Shown: piece after piece, positions 28,426 to 36,284 of the stretch
Numbering within the stretch: the stretch's first letter is position 1
Layout: each line of letters opens with the position of its first letter
From: Actinomycetes bacterium
Lineage (GTDB): Bacteria; Actinomycetota; Thermoleophilia; Solirubrobacterales; Solirubrobacteraceae
Length of the DNA stretch: 58,404 nucleotides
Reading direction: 5' to 3'
Assembly (NCBI GenBank): GCA_021846845.1
Contig: JAJZWB010000003.1
Coordinates: 1 to 58,404, forward strand
Notes under the pieces: generated by a model
What the model was told of the DNA's origin: nothing
The model's database searches: none
Seen by the model: the letters and a program-made list of their open reading frames with translations, nothing else
Translations under genes and position numbers: made by a program

Positions 28426-29154
28426 TCAGGCCCCGCAGGCGCGTCGCTGAAGCGCGCGCAGCGACTCGATCCCCTCCGCCGCGAGCGCCAGCAGGTCGTC
28501 CAGGTGGGCGCGCGACAGCGGCGTGCGCTCGGCCGTCGCCTGGACCTCCACCAGCCCGCCATCGCCTGTCATCACGACGTTGGCGTCCACCTCGGCGGTC
28601 GAGTCCTCCGAGTAGTCGAGATCCAGCAGCGGGGTCCCCTCGACTATCCCGCACGAGACCGCCGCGACGGATCCCAGCAGCGGGAGGCGCTCAAGCAGGC
28701 CGCGTGCCAGCAGCGACTCGCAGGCGAGCGTCAGCGCGACCATCCCGCCGGTGATCGACGCGCAGCGCGTGCCGCCGTCGGCCTGGAGCACGTCGCAGTC
28801 GACGTAGACGGTGCGCTCGCCGAGCGCCTCGAAGTCGACCACCCCGCGCAGCGAGCGGCCGATCAGCCGCTGGATCTCGACGGTGCGCCCGTCCGGCCTG
28901 CCCTTGCTCACGTCGCGCTGCTTGCGCTCGCCGGTGGACGCCGGGAGCATGCCGTACTCGGCGGTCACCCAGCCGCGCCTGGAGCCCATCATCCAGCGTG
29001 GCACGCTCTCCTGGACCGACGCGGTGCAGATCACCCGCGTCTCCCCCACCGAGATCAGCGCCGACCCGGTCGCCGTCCGCACGAACCCCGGCTCGATCGT
29101 CACCGGGCGCAGGTCCGCGGAGCCTCGCCCGTAGCTGCGCTCGCGCAGGCTCAC
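28426..29154 (-). CDS. rph: Ribonuclease PH
   Basis: The 242-aa phosphorolytic exoribonuclease trims tRNA 3' ends. Family blocks: RPVTIEPGFV near the start, GETRVICTASVQE, WMMGSRRGWVTAEYGMLP, RSLRGVVDFEALGERT and the phosphate-binding LDLDYSEDSTAEVDANVV. GTG 29154 is within the murI stop (GTGA, 4-bp overlap), and a longer upstream start would run into murI. It is a normal-length, intact gene in the murI-rph-rdgB-CDF operon. Confidence 0.96.
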   Translation of the reverse strand: MSLRERSYGRGSADLRPVTIEPGFVRTATGSALISVGETRVICTASVQESVPRWMMGSRRGWVTAEYGMLPASTGERKQRDVSKGRPDGRTVEIQRLIGRSLRGVVDFEALGERTVYVDCDVLQADGGTRCASITGGMVALTLACESLLARGLLERLPLLGSVAAVSCGIVEGTPLLDLDYSEDSTAEVDANVVMTGDGGLVEVQATAERTPLSRAHLDDLLALAAEGIESLRALQRRACGA

Positions 29155-30005
29155 GCGGCCGCCCTCGCGACGACCTGCAGCGACACCGGGGCCACCTCGC
29201 CCAGGGGCATCTGGAGGAACCGCGTCCCGAGCGCCTGGAAGGCGATCGGGTCGCCGGTGCACGCGAATCGGTAGCTGCCCTCTCCGCGGCGCGGGTTCAG
29301 CAGCGACCGCGCCGCGAGCGCGCGCTCGACGCTGCGGGCCACGCCGGGGCCGGAGGTCACGAGCGTCACGCCGCGGCCGAGGACGCGCTGGATCATCGGC
29401 GCGATCAGCGGGAAGTGGGTGCAGCCGAGGATGACGGTGTCGACCTCCGCCGCCCGGAGCGGCGCGCAGTACCGGCGCACGGTCGAGACGAGGTGCTCGT
29501 CGAACGGGAAGCCGGCCTCGATGATCGACGCCAGCCCGGGGCACGCCACGCTCTCCAGATGGACGTGCGGATCGGCGAGCGAGACGATTCGCTCGTAGGC
29601 ACCGCTCGCGACCGTCGCGGGCGTCGCCAGCAGGCCGATCCGACCGCTGCGACTGGCCGCCACGGCGGTCTGGGCGGCCGGGCCCAGGACGCCGATCACG
29701 TCGACGCCGGCGCCTCGGCGCGCGAGGTGTGACCGCACCGCGTCGAGCGCCGCGGCGCTGGCGGAGTTGCAGGCGACCACGAGCAGCTTCGCCCCGCCGG
29801 CGAGCAGGTGGTCGGCGATCTGGATGGCGAACTCCCGCAGCTCCTCGGCGGGACGGTCGCCGTACGGAAGCCGGGCGGTGTCGCCGAAGTAGACGTAGTC
29901 CTCGCCCGGCAGGGACACGAGCAGCTCGTGCAGGACGGTCAGGCCGCCGACGCCGGAGTCGAACACGGCGATCGGCAGGCCGGCTTGGTCGAGCATGGGG
30001 ACCAT
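29151..30005 (-). CDS. murI: Glutamate racemase
   Basis: The 284-aa cofactor-independent racemase makes D-glutamate for peptidoglycan. The N-terminal VFDSGVGGLTVLHEL is diagnostic. The two catalytic cysteines are Cys79 in VVACNSAS and Cys195 in VILGCTHFPL. ATG 30005 or the internal ATG 29996 could start it; the latter gives the more usual short leader. It is first in the murI-rph-rdgB-CDF operon and diverges from a glycosyltransferase across a 74-bp gap. Confidence 0.96.
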   Translation of the reverse strand: MVPMLDQAGLPIAVFDSGVGGLTVLHELLVSLPGEDYVYFGDTARLPYGDRPAEELREFAIQIADHLLAGGAKLLVVACNSASAAALDAVRSHLARRGAGVDVIGVLGPAAQTAVAASRSGRIGLLATPATVASGAYERIVSLADPHVHLESVACPGLASIIEAGFPFDEHLVSTVRRYCAPLRAAEVDTVILGCTHFPLIAPMIQRVLGRGVTLVTSGPGVARSVERALAARSLLNPRRGEGSYRFACTGDPIAFQALGTRFLQMPLGEVAPVSLQVVARAAA

Positions 30006-30061
30006 GGTGCCAGAGCGCGCGGCGCCGACGCGTGCGCCGGCCCGAGCCGGCCCGCTCCGTC

Positions 30062-30067
30062 TAGATT
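30062..30067 (+). promoter_or_regulatory. Putative -10 element of the glycosyltransferase gene
   Basis: TAGATT lies 12 nt before the ATG at 30080, in the 74-bp gap between divergent genes. A -35 box is not clear. Confidence 0.4.
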
Positions 30068-30079
30068 CGCAGCGGGTCG

Positions 30080-31003
30080 ATGCGCGCGCTGATCGTGACC
30101 AACATGTACCCGAGCCCGGCGCGACCCGGCCTCGGGAGCTTCGTCGCCGACCAGGTGGCGGCGCTGCGCCGCACGGGGGAGGTCGACGTCGAGGTGTTCG
30201 CGTTCGATCCCGGGGGCGCCGGCGCCTATCTCGCGGCCGGCCGCCGCCTGCGCGCGAGCACGCGCGGCACCCGCTACGACATCGTTCACGCCCACTACGG
30301 TCTGACCCTGTGGCCGGCGCTCGCGGCGCGGGGGCGCGCGCGGCTCGTGACCCTGCACGGCACCGACCTCGCGCACCCTCGCGCCCGGCCGGCGACGCTC
30401 GCGGGGCTGCGGCTCTACGACCTTGTGGCGGCGGTCTCCGCGCCGCTGGCCGCGACGATCCCGGGCTGGGCCGCGCCGGGACGGGTCGCGATCCTCCCCT
30501 GCGGGGTGGACCTGCACCGATTCGGGCCGCTCGACCGGCGGGAGGCGCGGCGCCGGCTCGGGCTCGACCCTCGGGGCCCCTACCTGCTGTTCCCGGCCGA
30601 TCCCGGGCGAGCCGAGAAGCGCCACGACCTGGCCCTCGCCGTCGCCGGCGACGTGCCGCTGCTGACGCTGGCGGGCGTCGGGCGCGAGCAGGTGCCGCTG
30701 CTCGTCAACGCCGCCAACGCCGTGCTCGTCACGTCGGCCCGGGAGGGGTTCGGGCTGGCCGTGCTCGAGGCGCTCGCGTGCGACGTGCCGGTGCTCGCGA
30801 CGCCCGTGGGAGTCCACCCGGAGGCGCTGGCGGGGATCTCGGGAGATCTCTGCGCGCCGTTCGACGAGCGCGCCTGGCGCGCCGCGCTCGCTCCGCACCT
30901 GGCCGCGCCGGACCCGCGGGTGCCCGGCCGAGAACGGGCGGAGCGCTACTCGAGCGACTCCACGGCGCGGCGGGTGATCGACGCCTGGCGGACGCTGCTG
31001 TGA
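30080..31003 (+). CDS. Glycosyltransferase family 4 protein
   Basis: The 307-aa GT-B enzyme has an N-terminal MRALIVTNMYPSPARPGLGSF block typical of GT4 acceptor domains and a DIVHAHYG segment. The C-terminal nucleotide-sugar domain has VTSAREGFGLAVLEALAC holding the EX7E retaining motif. At 307 residues it is short, with a compressed acceptor domain. The donor and acceptor are unknown, and no polysaccharide cluster surrounds it. It ends 60 bp from a convergent HDAC-family gene, with a perfect palindrome between them. Confidence 0.87.
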   Translation: MRALIVTNMYPSPARPGLGSFVADQVAALRRTGEVDVEVFAFDPGGAGAYLAAGRRLRASTRGTRYDIVHAHYGLTLWPALAARGRARLVTLHGTDLAHPRARPATLAGLRLYDLVAAVSAPLAATIPGWAAPGRVAILPCGVDLHRFGPLDRREARRRLGLDPRGPYLLFPADPGRAEKRHDLALAVAGDVPLLTLAGVGREQVPLLVNAANAVLVTSAREGFGLAVLEALACDVPVLATPVGVHPEALAGISGDLCAPFDERAWRAALAPHLAAPDPRVPGRERAERYSSDSTARRVIDAWRTLL

Positions 31004-31034
31004 CACGAGGCCGCGGCCGGCCCGTCCGTCCACG

Positions 31035-31056
31035 GCCGCGGGCCATGGCCCGCGGC
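31035..31056. terminator. 22-bp perfect palindrome between convergent genes
   Basis: GCCGCGGGCC, AT, GGCCCGCGGC form a perfect self-complementary 22-mer in the 60-bp gap between the convergent glycosyltransferase and HDAC-family genes. Either strand can fold into a 9-bp stem with a CATG loop, so it could be a bidirectional terminator. There is no T-tract on either side. Confidence 0.5.
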
Positions 31057-31063
31057 GGGCGGC

Positions 31064-32188
31064 TCAGCCGATCCCGGGCCAGAACTGGGCCAGGCGCGCC
31101 AGCGCGCGCTCGGACTCCGGCGCGAACGGAGGCTCGGCGTCGGCGCCGCCACCAGCGGCGCCGGCCGGCAGGCCGGCGCCCGCGCCCAGGACCTCCATCG
31201 TCGCGGCCACCGAGCGGCCGAGAGCCGCCAGGGCGTAGCCCCCCTCCAGCACGGCCCCGACGGGCGCCCCCAGGCGCCCCGCGACCGCCACCAGGGACGC
31301 GGCCATCCCGGCGAACCCGGCCTCGGTGACGGCGCAGTCGGCCAGCGGATCCTCCGCGTGCGCGTCGAAGCCGGCCGAGACCAGCACCAGCTGCGGCCCG
31401 TACACCCGCGCCAGCGGCGCGATCACGTGGTGAACGAGCGAGCGGAACTCCCGGTCGCCGCTTCCGGGCGCGACCGGCATGTTGACCGTGAAGCCGCGCC
31501 CGGCGCCGGAGCCGACGTCCGCGGCCGGACCCGTCCCCGGGTAGAGCGGCGACTGGTGGATCGAGCAGAACAGCACCCGCGGCTCGACCCTGAAGATGTC
31601 GTTGGTGCCGTTTCCGTGGTGCACGTCCCAGTCGACGATCAGCACCCGCTCCAGTCCGTGCGCGTCGAGCGCGTGACGGGCCGCGACCGCGATGTTGTTG
31701 AACAGGCAGAAGCCCATCGCCCTCGCCTCCTCGGCGTGGTGCCCGGGCGGCCGGTGGATGCTGAAGCCGGTCCGCGCAGTGCCGCCGAGCAGCCGGTCGA
31801 CCAGCGTCACGGCGCCTCCGCACGCGTGCAGCGCTGCCTCGAACGACCCCGGCGAGGCGACCGTGTCGGCGTCCAGCGCCGCGCCCGCCGCGGCGGCGCG
31901 CTCCACCAGCTCGATGTGGCTCTGCGGGTGGACGGCGCGCAGCGCCTCCAGGGCGACCGGGGGCGACTGGACCCGCTCCCAGCCGGGCAGCGCGCGCGCC
32001 TCCAGCTCGCGCTCGATCGCCGCGATCCGCGCCGGCTGCTCGGGGTGCGCGCCGGTCTCGTGGCGCAGCGAGGACGGGTGGTGCAGCAGCACGGCCGGCG
32101 TGGGCTGGCCGACCGCTCCGGGCGCGGGCTCGCCACTGACGTCCTGGGACGGGGCCCCGCTGCGATCGTCGGCGGTCGCGGGTGTCAT
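31064..32188 (-). CDS. Histone deacetylase-superfamily (AcuC/APAH-type) deacetylase
   Basis: The 374-aa zinc-dependent amidohydrolase has the full class I/II HDAC core. The His-His dyad is in RPPGHHAEEARAMGFCLFNN (His150, His151), the zinc ligands are in VDWDVHHGNGT and SAGFDAHAEDPL, and the transition-state Tyr is in LEGGYAL. Likely substrates are acetyl-lysine proteins or small acetylated amines (polyamines). ATG 32188 gives a start before a low-complexity leader of about 30 residues. It diverges from nadB with only 21 bp between start codons, so their promoters must overlap. Confidence 0.92.
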   Translation of the reverse strand: MTPATADDRSGAPSQDVSGEPAPGAVGQPTPAVLLHHPSSLRHETGAHPEQPARIAAIERELEARALPGWERVQSPPVALEALRAVHPQSHIELVERAAAAGAALDADTVASPGSFEAALHACGGAVTLVDRLLGGTARTGFSIHRPPGHHAEEARAMGFCLFNNIAVAARHALDAHGLERVLIVDWDVHHGNGTNDIFRVEPRVLFCSIHQSPLYPGTGPAADVGSGAGRGFTVNMPVAPGSGDREFRSLVHHVIAPLARVYGPQLVLVSAGFDAHAEDPLADCAVTEAGFAGMAASLVAVAGRLGAPVGAVLEGGYALAALGRSVAATMEVLGAGAGLPAGAAGGGADAEPPFAPESERALARLAQFWPGIG

Positions 32189-32209
32189 GGCCGAGTACCG
32201 TACCTGCAC

Positions 32210-33664
32210 GTGAGCGCACAGCAGAGCGAGGTGGCGGTCGTCGGGGCGGGAGCCGCCGGGCTGTACGCCGCGCACCGCGCCGCCCGGCTCGGGGCCAGGG
32301 TGACGCTGATCTCAGCCACCCCCCTGACCGGAGGCTCCAGCTGGTGGGCGCAGGGTGGCCTGGCGGCGGCGATCGACGGCGAGGACGATGCGGCCGAGCA
32401 TCTCGCCGACACGCTGATCGCCGGACGCGGGCTGGTGCGCGAATCGGCCGCGCGGGTCCTGTGCGAGGAGGCGCCGGCGATCGTCGAGGACCTGGCCGCG
32501 CTCGGCGTCGCCTTTGACCGCGACGCCGACGGGGAGCTCGCGCTCGGACTGGAGGGCGGCCACCGCGCCAGGCGGATCGTGCACGCCGGCGGGGCCGAGA
32601 CGGGCCGCCGGCTCACCTCGCGCCTCGCCGAGCTGGCCGCCTCGGACCCGCTGATCGAGGTCCACGAGGGCCGCCGCGTGACGGGCGTCGTCACCCATGA
32701 CGGCCGCGCGATCGGCGTGCGGACCGCCGACGGTGCGACGATCCAAGCGCGCGCCGTGGTGCTGGCGACCGGCGGCGCCGCGGCGCTCTGGTCGAGGACC
32801 ACCAATCCCCCCGGCGCGACGGGCAGCGGGATGCTGCTGGCGCACCTTGCCGGAGCGCGGCTGGCCGACCTGGAGCTGATGCAGTTCCACCCCACGGCGG
32901 TCGTCGGCCACAACGGCGCCGACGGCTTCCTGGTGACCGAGGCGATCCGGGGCGAGGGAGCCCGCCTGCTGGACGCCGCCGGTGAGCGTTTCGTCGACGA
33001 GCTCGCCCCGCGCGACGTGGTCGCGCGGGCGGTCCAGCAGGTGATCGACCAGGCCGGGACCCGCTCGGTCTCGCTCGACATGCGGCTGATCGACCCGGCC
33101 CGGTTCCCGAACGTGTTTCGAGCCCTCCGCGAGGCCGGCATCGACCCGCAGCGCGAGCTGGTCCCGGTTGCACCGGCCGCCCACTACATGATGGGCGGCG
33201 TGGCCACGGACCTGCGGGGACGGGCCTCGATCCCTGGCCTGTACGCCGTCGGAGAGTGCTCGTGCACCGGGCTGCACGGCGCCAACCGGCTGGCGTCCAA
33301 CTCGCTGAGCGAGTGCTTCGTGTTCGGCGCGCGAGCTGCGGAGTCGGCCGCCGACGAGCCCGCCGTCCAGCCGGCGGCCGGAGCGGACCGGCCGCCGAAC
33401 CCGCGCCCGCCGGCGCTGGACACGCGGTCGCGGGCTGAGCTGTGGGCGCTCGCCGGGCTCGAGCGCGACGGCGCGGGGCTCGGCAGGCTCGCGCAGGAGG
33501 CCGCCCACCCGCTCGTGCGACTGATCGCCCGCGCCGCGCTCGCCCGGCGCGAGAGCCGAGGCGCGCACCAGCGGCGCGACTACCCGGATCTCGATCCGGC
33601 GCTCGACGGGCTGCACGTCACGATCGGCGCCGACGGCGAGCCCCAGCTCGCGCAGTGGACCTGA
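32210..33664 (+). CDS. nadB: L-aspartate oxidase
   Basis: The 484-aa flavoprotein converts L-aspartate to iminoaspartate, the first step of NAD synthesis. It has the FAD motif VVGAGAAGLYAAHRAA, SSWWAQGGLAAA, RIVHAGGAETGR, QFHPTAV, VTEAIRGEGA and the C-terminal GLHGANRLASNSLSE flavin block. The Ser/Arg catalytic region AHYMMGGVATD is intact. GTG 32210 is chosen because the FAD motif begins nine residues later. nadA and nadC are not adjacent, which is unusual, so it stands alone beside the HDAC gene. Confidence 0.95.
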   Translation: MSAQQSEVAVVGAGAAGLYAAHRAARLGARVTLISATPLTGGSSWWAQGGLAAAIDGEDDAAEHLADTLIAGRGLVRESAARVLCEEAPAIVEDLAALGVAFDRDADGELALGLEGGHRARRIVHAGGAETGRRLTSRLAELAASDPLIEVHEGRRVTGVVTHDGRAIGVRTADGATIQARAVVLATGGAAALWSRTTNPPGATGSGMLLAHLAGARLADLELMQFHPTAVVGHNGADGFLVTEAIRGEGARLLDAAGERFVDELAPRDVVARAVQQVIDQAGTRSVSLDMRLIDPARFPNVFRALREAGIDPQRELVPVAPAAHYMMGGVATDLRGRASIPGLYAVGECSCTGLHGANRLASNSLSECFVFGARAAESAADEPAVQPAAGADRPPNPRPPALDTRSRAELWALAGLERDGAGLGRLAQEAAHPLVRLIARAALARRESRGAHQRRDYPDLDPALDGLHVTIGADGEPQLAQWT

Positions 33665-33711
33665 GCGGGGCACTTAACACCAAATTAATGAACGCTGCGC
33701 GCGCAGCTTCA

Positions 33712-33732
33712 CACGATCCGGGGAAGATCGTG
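33712..33732. promoter_or_regulatory. 7-7-7 inverted repeat upstream of the Cys3His protein gene
   Basis: CACGATC, seven bases, GATCGTG form a perfect dyad 20 bp before the putative TTG start at 33753. A 14-bp palindrome GCTGCGCGCGCAGC (33694-33707) and an AT-rich TTAACACCAAATTAATG (33674-33690) lie just upstream. This looks like a promoter/operator region, or an RNA hairpin in the leader. Confidence 0.5.
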
Positions 33733-33752
33733 GCGGACCGCCCCCCAGCGGA

Positions 33753-34187
33753 TTGGAGACTGCCACGTACCAGTTCAGCCGGGCGATCTACCGAGAGCTC
33801 GCCTCCGAGATCGCCGAGGATCCCCACCGGAACTGCCCGAACGCCAACCACGAGCGCGTCCTGCGCGCCTGCGAGGCGGCGATGGAGCGGCTCGCGACCG
33901 ACCGCCACTACTTCGCCCATCCGACCCGGACGCTGTTCACGGACATCCGAGCCTACTTCCCGGTCGGCGCGCAACTGCGCGTGCTGCGGGTCGTGCAGCG
34001 ATACATGGACTGCGCGGACGAGTTCATCCGCAGCCGGCCGCGAACGGGCTATGACCTGTACGGAAACCCGCTGCACTGCCGCGCGTCAACCCGCCGCGGC
34101 ACGCCCTGCCAGAGGATGCCGATACCCGAGACCGGCTACTGCCCGTCGCACCAGCACCTCGCCGACACCGAGGCGATCGCGGCCTAG
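33753..34187 (+). CDS. Unrecognised 144-aa protein with C-terminal Cys3His motif
   Basis: The protein is mostly helical for about 100 residues (Arg/Glu-rich). It ends in C-x9-C-x10-C-x2-H (Cys109, Cys119, Cys130, His133), which would suit one zinc ion; Cys28, Cys40 and Cys87 are also present. No family name can be given. The start is uncertain: TTG 33753 is the only ATG/GTG/TTG in the open frame and has no ribosome site. The upstream region has an AT-rich stretch and a perfect inverted repeat, so regulated expression is likely. A strong hairpin follows the stop codon. It precedes the hydantoinase genes by about 100 bp but is probably separate. Confidence 0.7.
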   Translation: METATYQFSRAIYRELASEIAEDPHRNCPNANHERVLRACEAAMERLATDRHYFAHPTRTLFTDIRAYFPVGAQLRVLRVVQRYMDCADEFIRSRPRTGYDLYGNPLHCRASTRRGTPCQRMPIPETGYCPSHQHLADTEAIAA

Positions 34188-34199
34188 CGCATCTCCGGA

Positions 34200-34221
34200 G
34201 GGGCCCGCACGCGCGGGCCCC
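34200..34221 (+). terminator. GC-rich hairpin after the Cys3His protein gene
   Basis: GGGGCCCGC, ACGC, GCGGGCCCC form a perfect 9-bp stem with a 4-nt loop, starting 13 bp past the stop codon. No T-run follows, as is common for actinobacterial terminator-like hairpins. Confidence 0.5.
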
Positions 34222-34276
34222 GGTTGCGGCGGGCGCCGCGCGGCGGCGGCGCGGGCTCCGGACGGCGCCGGGCCGC

Positions 34277-34282
34277 TACCTT
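34277..34282 (+). promoter_or_regulatory. Putative -10 element of hyuA-like gene (leaderless)
   Basis: TACCTT lies 7 nt before the ATG at 34290, just past the hairpin that ends the preceding gene. There is no Shine-Dalgarno sequence. Confidence 0.45.
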
Positions 34283-34289
34283 CGGGCCG

Positions 34290-36284
34290 ATGAGACTCGG
34301 GGTCGACGTCGGCGGCACGTTCACGGACGCGGTGCTGGTCGACGGAGACCGCCTCCACACCGCCAAGGCCCCGACCACGCCGGGCGACCAGTCCGAGGGC
34401 GTCCTCGCGGCGGTCGCCCGGGTGCTCGCGCGCGCCGGGGCCGCGCCGCGCGAGGTGACCGGCTTCTCGCATGGGATGACGGTGGCGACCAACGCCCTGC
34501 TGGAGGGACGCTCCGCACGGACAGCATTCGTCGCGACCGAGGGCTTCGAGGACCTGGTCGCGCTCGGGCGCCAGCAGCGCCCGCACCTGTACCGGCTCTG
34601 CGAGGGGCGGCCGGCCCCTCTGTCGCCCCCGGAGCGCCGCTTCGGCGCGCCGGAGCGGATGGCGCCGGACGGCCCGGTGCGCGACCTGGACGCGGCCGGC
34701 GCCCGCTCGGTGGCCGAGGCGGTCGCCGCCTGCCAGCCGGAGGCCGTCGCGGTCGTGCTGCTTCACTCCTACCGTCATCCGGCTCACGAGCTCGCGCTCG
34801 GGGAGGCGCTGGCCGAGCTGCTCCCCGGCGTCCACGTATCGCTCTCGCACCAGGTCACGGGCACCTTCCGGGAGTTCGAGCGTGCCGCCACGACCGAGAT
34901 CGACGCGGCGCTGTCGCCGCTGCTGGGCGGCTACCTGCGGCGGCTGGCAGGGCGTTGCTCCGAAGCGGGGCTGCCGGCGCCGTCGATCATGCAGTCGAGC
35001 GGCGGGCTGATCGACCTGCGCTCGGCCACCGGCCACGCGGCCTGGACCGTCCTCTCCGGACCGGCCGGCGGGGCCGCGGGCGCCGCCTACGTGGCGCGCG
35101 CCTCGGGAACGCCGGACGCGCTCTGCTTCGACATGGGAGGCACCTCCTGCGACGTCTGCGTGGTCGACGGCGGCGCGGTGCGCGAGCAGGGCGGCGGCAC
35201 GGTCGCCGGACGGCCGCTCGCGCTGCCGATGGTCGCGGTGCACACGGTCGGGGCGGGCGGGGGCTCGATCGCCTGGCGCGACGCCGGCGGCGCGCTGCGC
35301 GTCGGCCCGCGCTCGGCTGGCGCCGACCCGGGGCCCGCCTGCTACGGCCGGGGAGGACGCGAGCCCACGGTGACCGACGCCAACCTCGTGCTCGGCCGGC
35401 TGGGCTCGGAGTCGCCTTTGGCAGGCGGCGTGAGGCTCGACCCGGATGCCGCCCGGCGGGTGGTCGGCGAGCTCGGCGAGCGCCTCGGCCTGGACGTCAC
35501 CCGCTGCGCCGAGGGGATCGTTCGGGTCGCCGACGCCGAGATGGTCCGGGCGCTGCGGGTGGTGACCGTCGAGCGCGGGATCGACCCGCGCAGGTACGCG
35601 CTGCTGGCGTTCGGCGGCGCCGGCCCGCTGCACGCGGTCGCGATCGCGCGTGAGCTCGGCATCTCGCACGTGGTCTGCCCGCGCGCGTCAGGCGTGCTGG
35701 CGGCGCTCGGCCTGGTTGTCGCTCCCCGCCGGCGAGACCGCCAGCGCACCGTGATGCTGCGCGGCGAGCGGCTGACCGCCGGGAGCGTCGCCCGGCACGT
35801 CGAGCGGCTGGGAGACGGCGCCCGGCGCGAGCTGGGAGAGCCCCAGGCACGGCTCGGGGCCACGTTCGAGCTTCGCTACCGGGGCCAGTCGTTCGAGCTG
35901 GCGGTCGAGGGGCCGCTCGCTCCCTCGCCGGAGTGGCTGCGCGAGGCGTTCGAGTCCGCGCACGAGGAGCGCTACGGATATCGCGATCCCGAGGCCGAGC
36001 TCGAGCTCGTGACGATCCGCGTATCGGCCTCCACGCCGGGCGCGGACGCGCGCCTGGCGGGGGACGCCGGGCGCGTGGGCGCCCCCGCGCCGCGGCCGGA
36101 CCGCCGCGCGACGATCGACGGGGAGCGGGTGCGCCTGCGGGTCGTGCACGGCCCACCCGATCCGGGCGCGGCGCTCGCGGGACCGGCCGTGGTCGAGCTG
36201 CCGGAGTCGACCGTGCTGGTGCCGCCGGGCTGGTGGGGCGAGGTCGACGACGCCGGCACGATCCACCTCCGGGAGCGCTGCTGA
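34290..36284 (+). CDS. Hydantoinase/oxoprolinase subunit A family protein
   Basis: The 664-aa protein of the HyuA/5-oxoprolinase A type begins with the actin-like ATPase phosphate loop LGVDVGGTFTDAVLVDG. It contains the hydantoinase A core (FDMGGTSCDVCVVD, GAGGGSIAW, GPRSAGADPGPACYG, YALLAFGGAGPLHA). A C-terminal domain follows. It would use ATP to open a cyclic amide such as N-methylhydantoin, 5-oxoproline or acetophenone-like substrates; the substrate is undetermined. The ATG at 34290 is 8 residues before the glycine loop ends. The subunit B gene starts inside its stop codon, so a heteromeric complex is likely. Confidence 0.92.
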   Translation: MRLGVDVGGTFTDAVLVDGDRLHTAKAPTTPGDQSEGVLAAVARVLARAGAAPREVTGFSHGMTVATNALLEGRSARTAFVATEGFEDLVALGRQQRPHLYRLCEGRPAPLSPPERRFGAPERMAPDGPVRDLDAAGARSVAEAVAACQPEAVAVVLLHSYRHPAHELALGEALAELLPGVHVSLSHQVTGTFREFERAATTEIDAALSPLLGGYLRRLAGRCSEAGLPAPSIMQSSGGLIDLRSATGHAAWTVLSGPAGGAAGAAYVARASGTPDALCFDMGGTSCDVCVVDGGAVREQGGGTVAGRPLALPMVAVHTVGAGGGSIAWRDAGGALRVGPRSAGADPGPACYGRGGREPTVTDANLVLGRLGSESPLAGGVRLDPDAARRVVGELGERLGLDVTRCAEGIVRVADAEMVRALRVVTVERGIDPRRYALLAFGGAGPLHAVAIARELGISHVVCPRASGVLAALGLVVAPRRRDRQRTVMLRGERLTAGSVARHVERLGDGARRELGEPQARLGATFELRYRGQSFELAVEGPLAPSPEWLREAFESAHEERYGYRDPEAELELVTIRVSASTPGADARLAGDAGRVGAPAPRPDRRATIDGERVRLRVVHGPPDPGAALAGPAVVELPESTVLVPPGWWGEVDDAGTIHLRERC

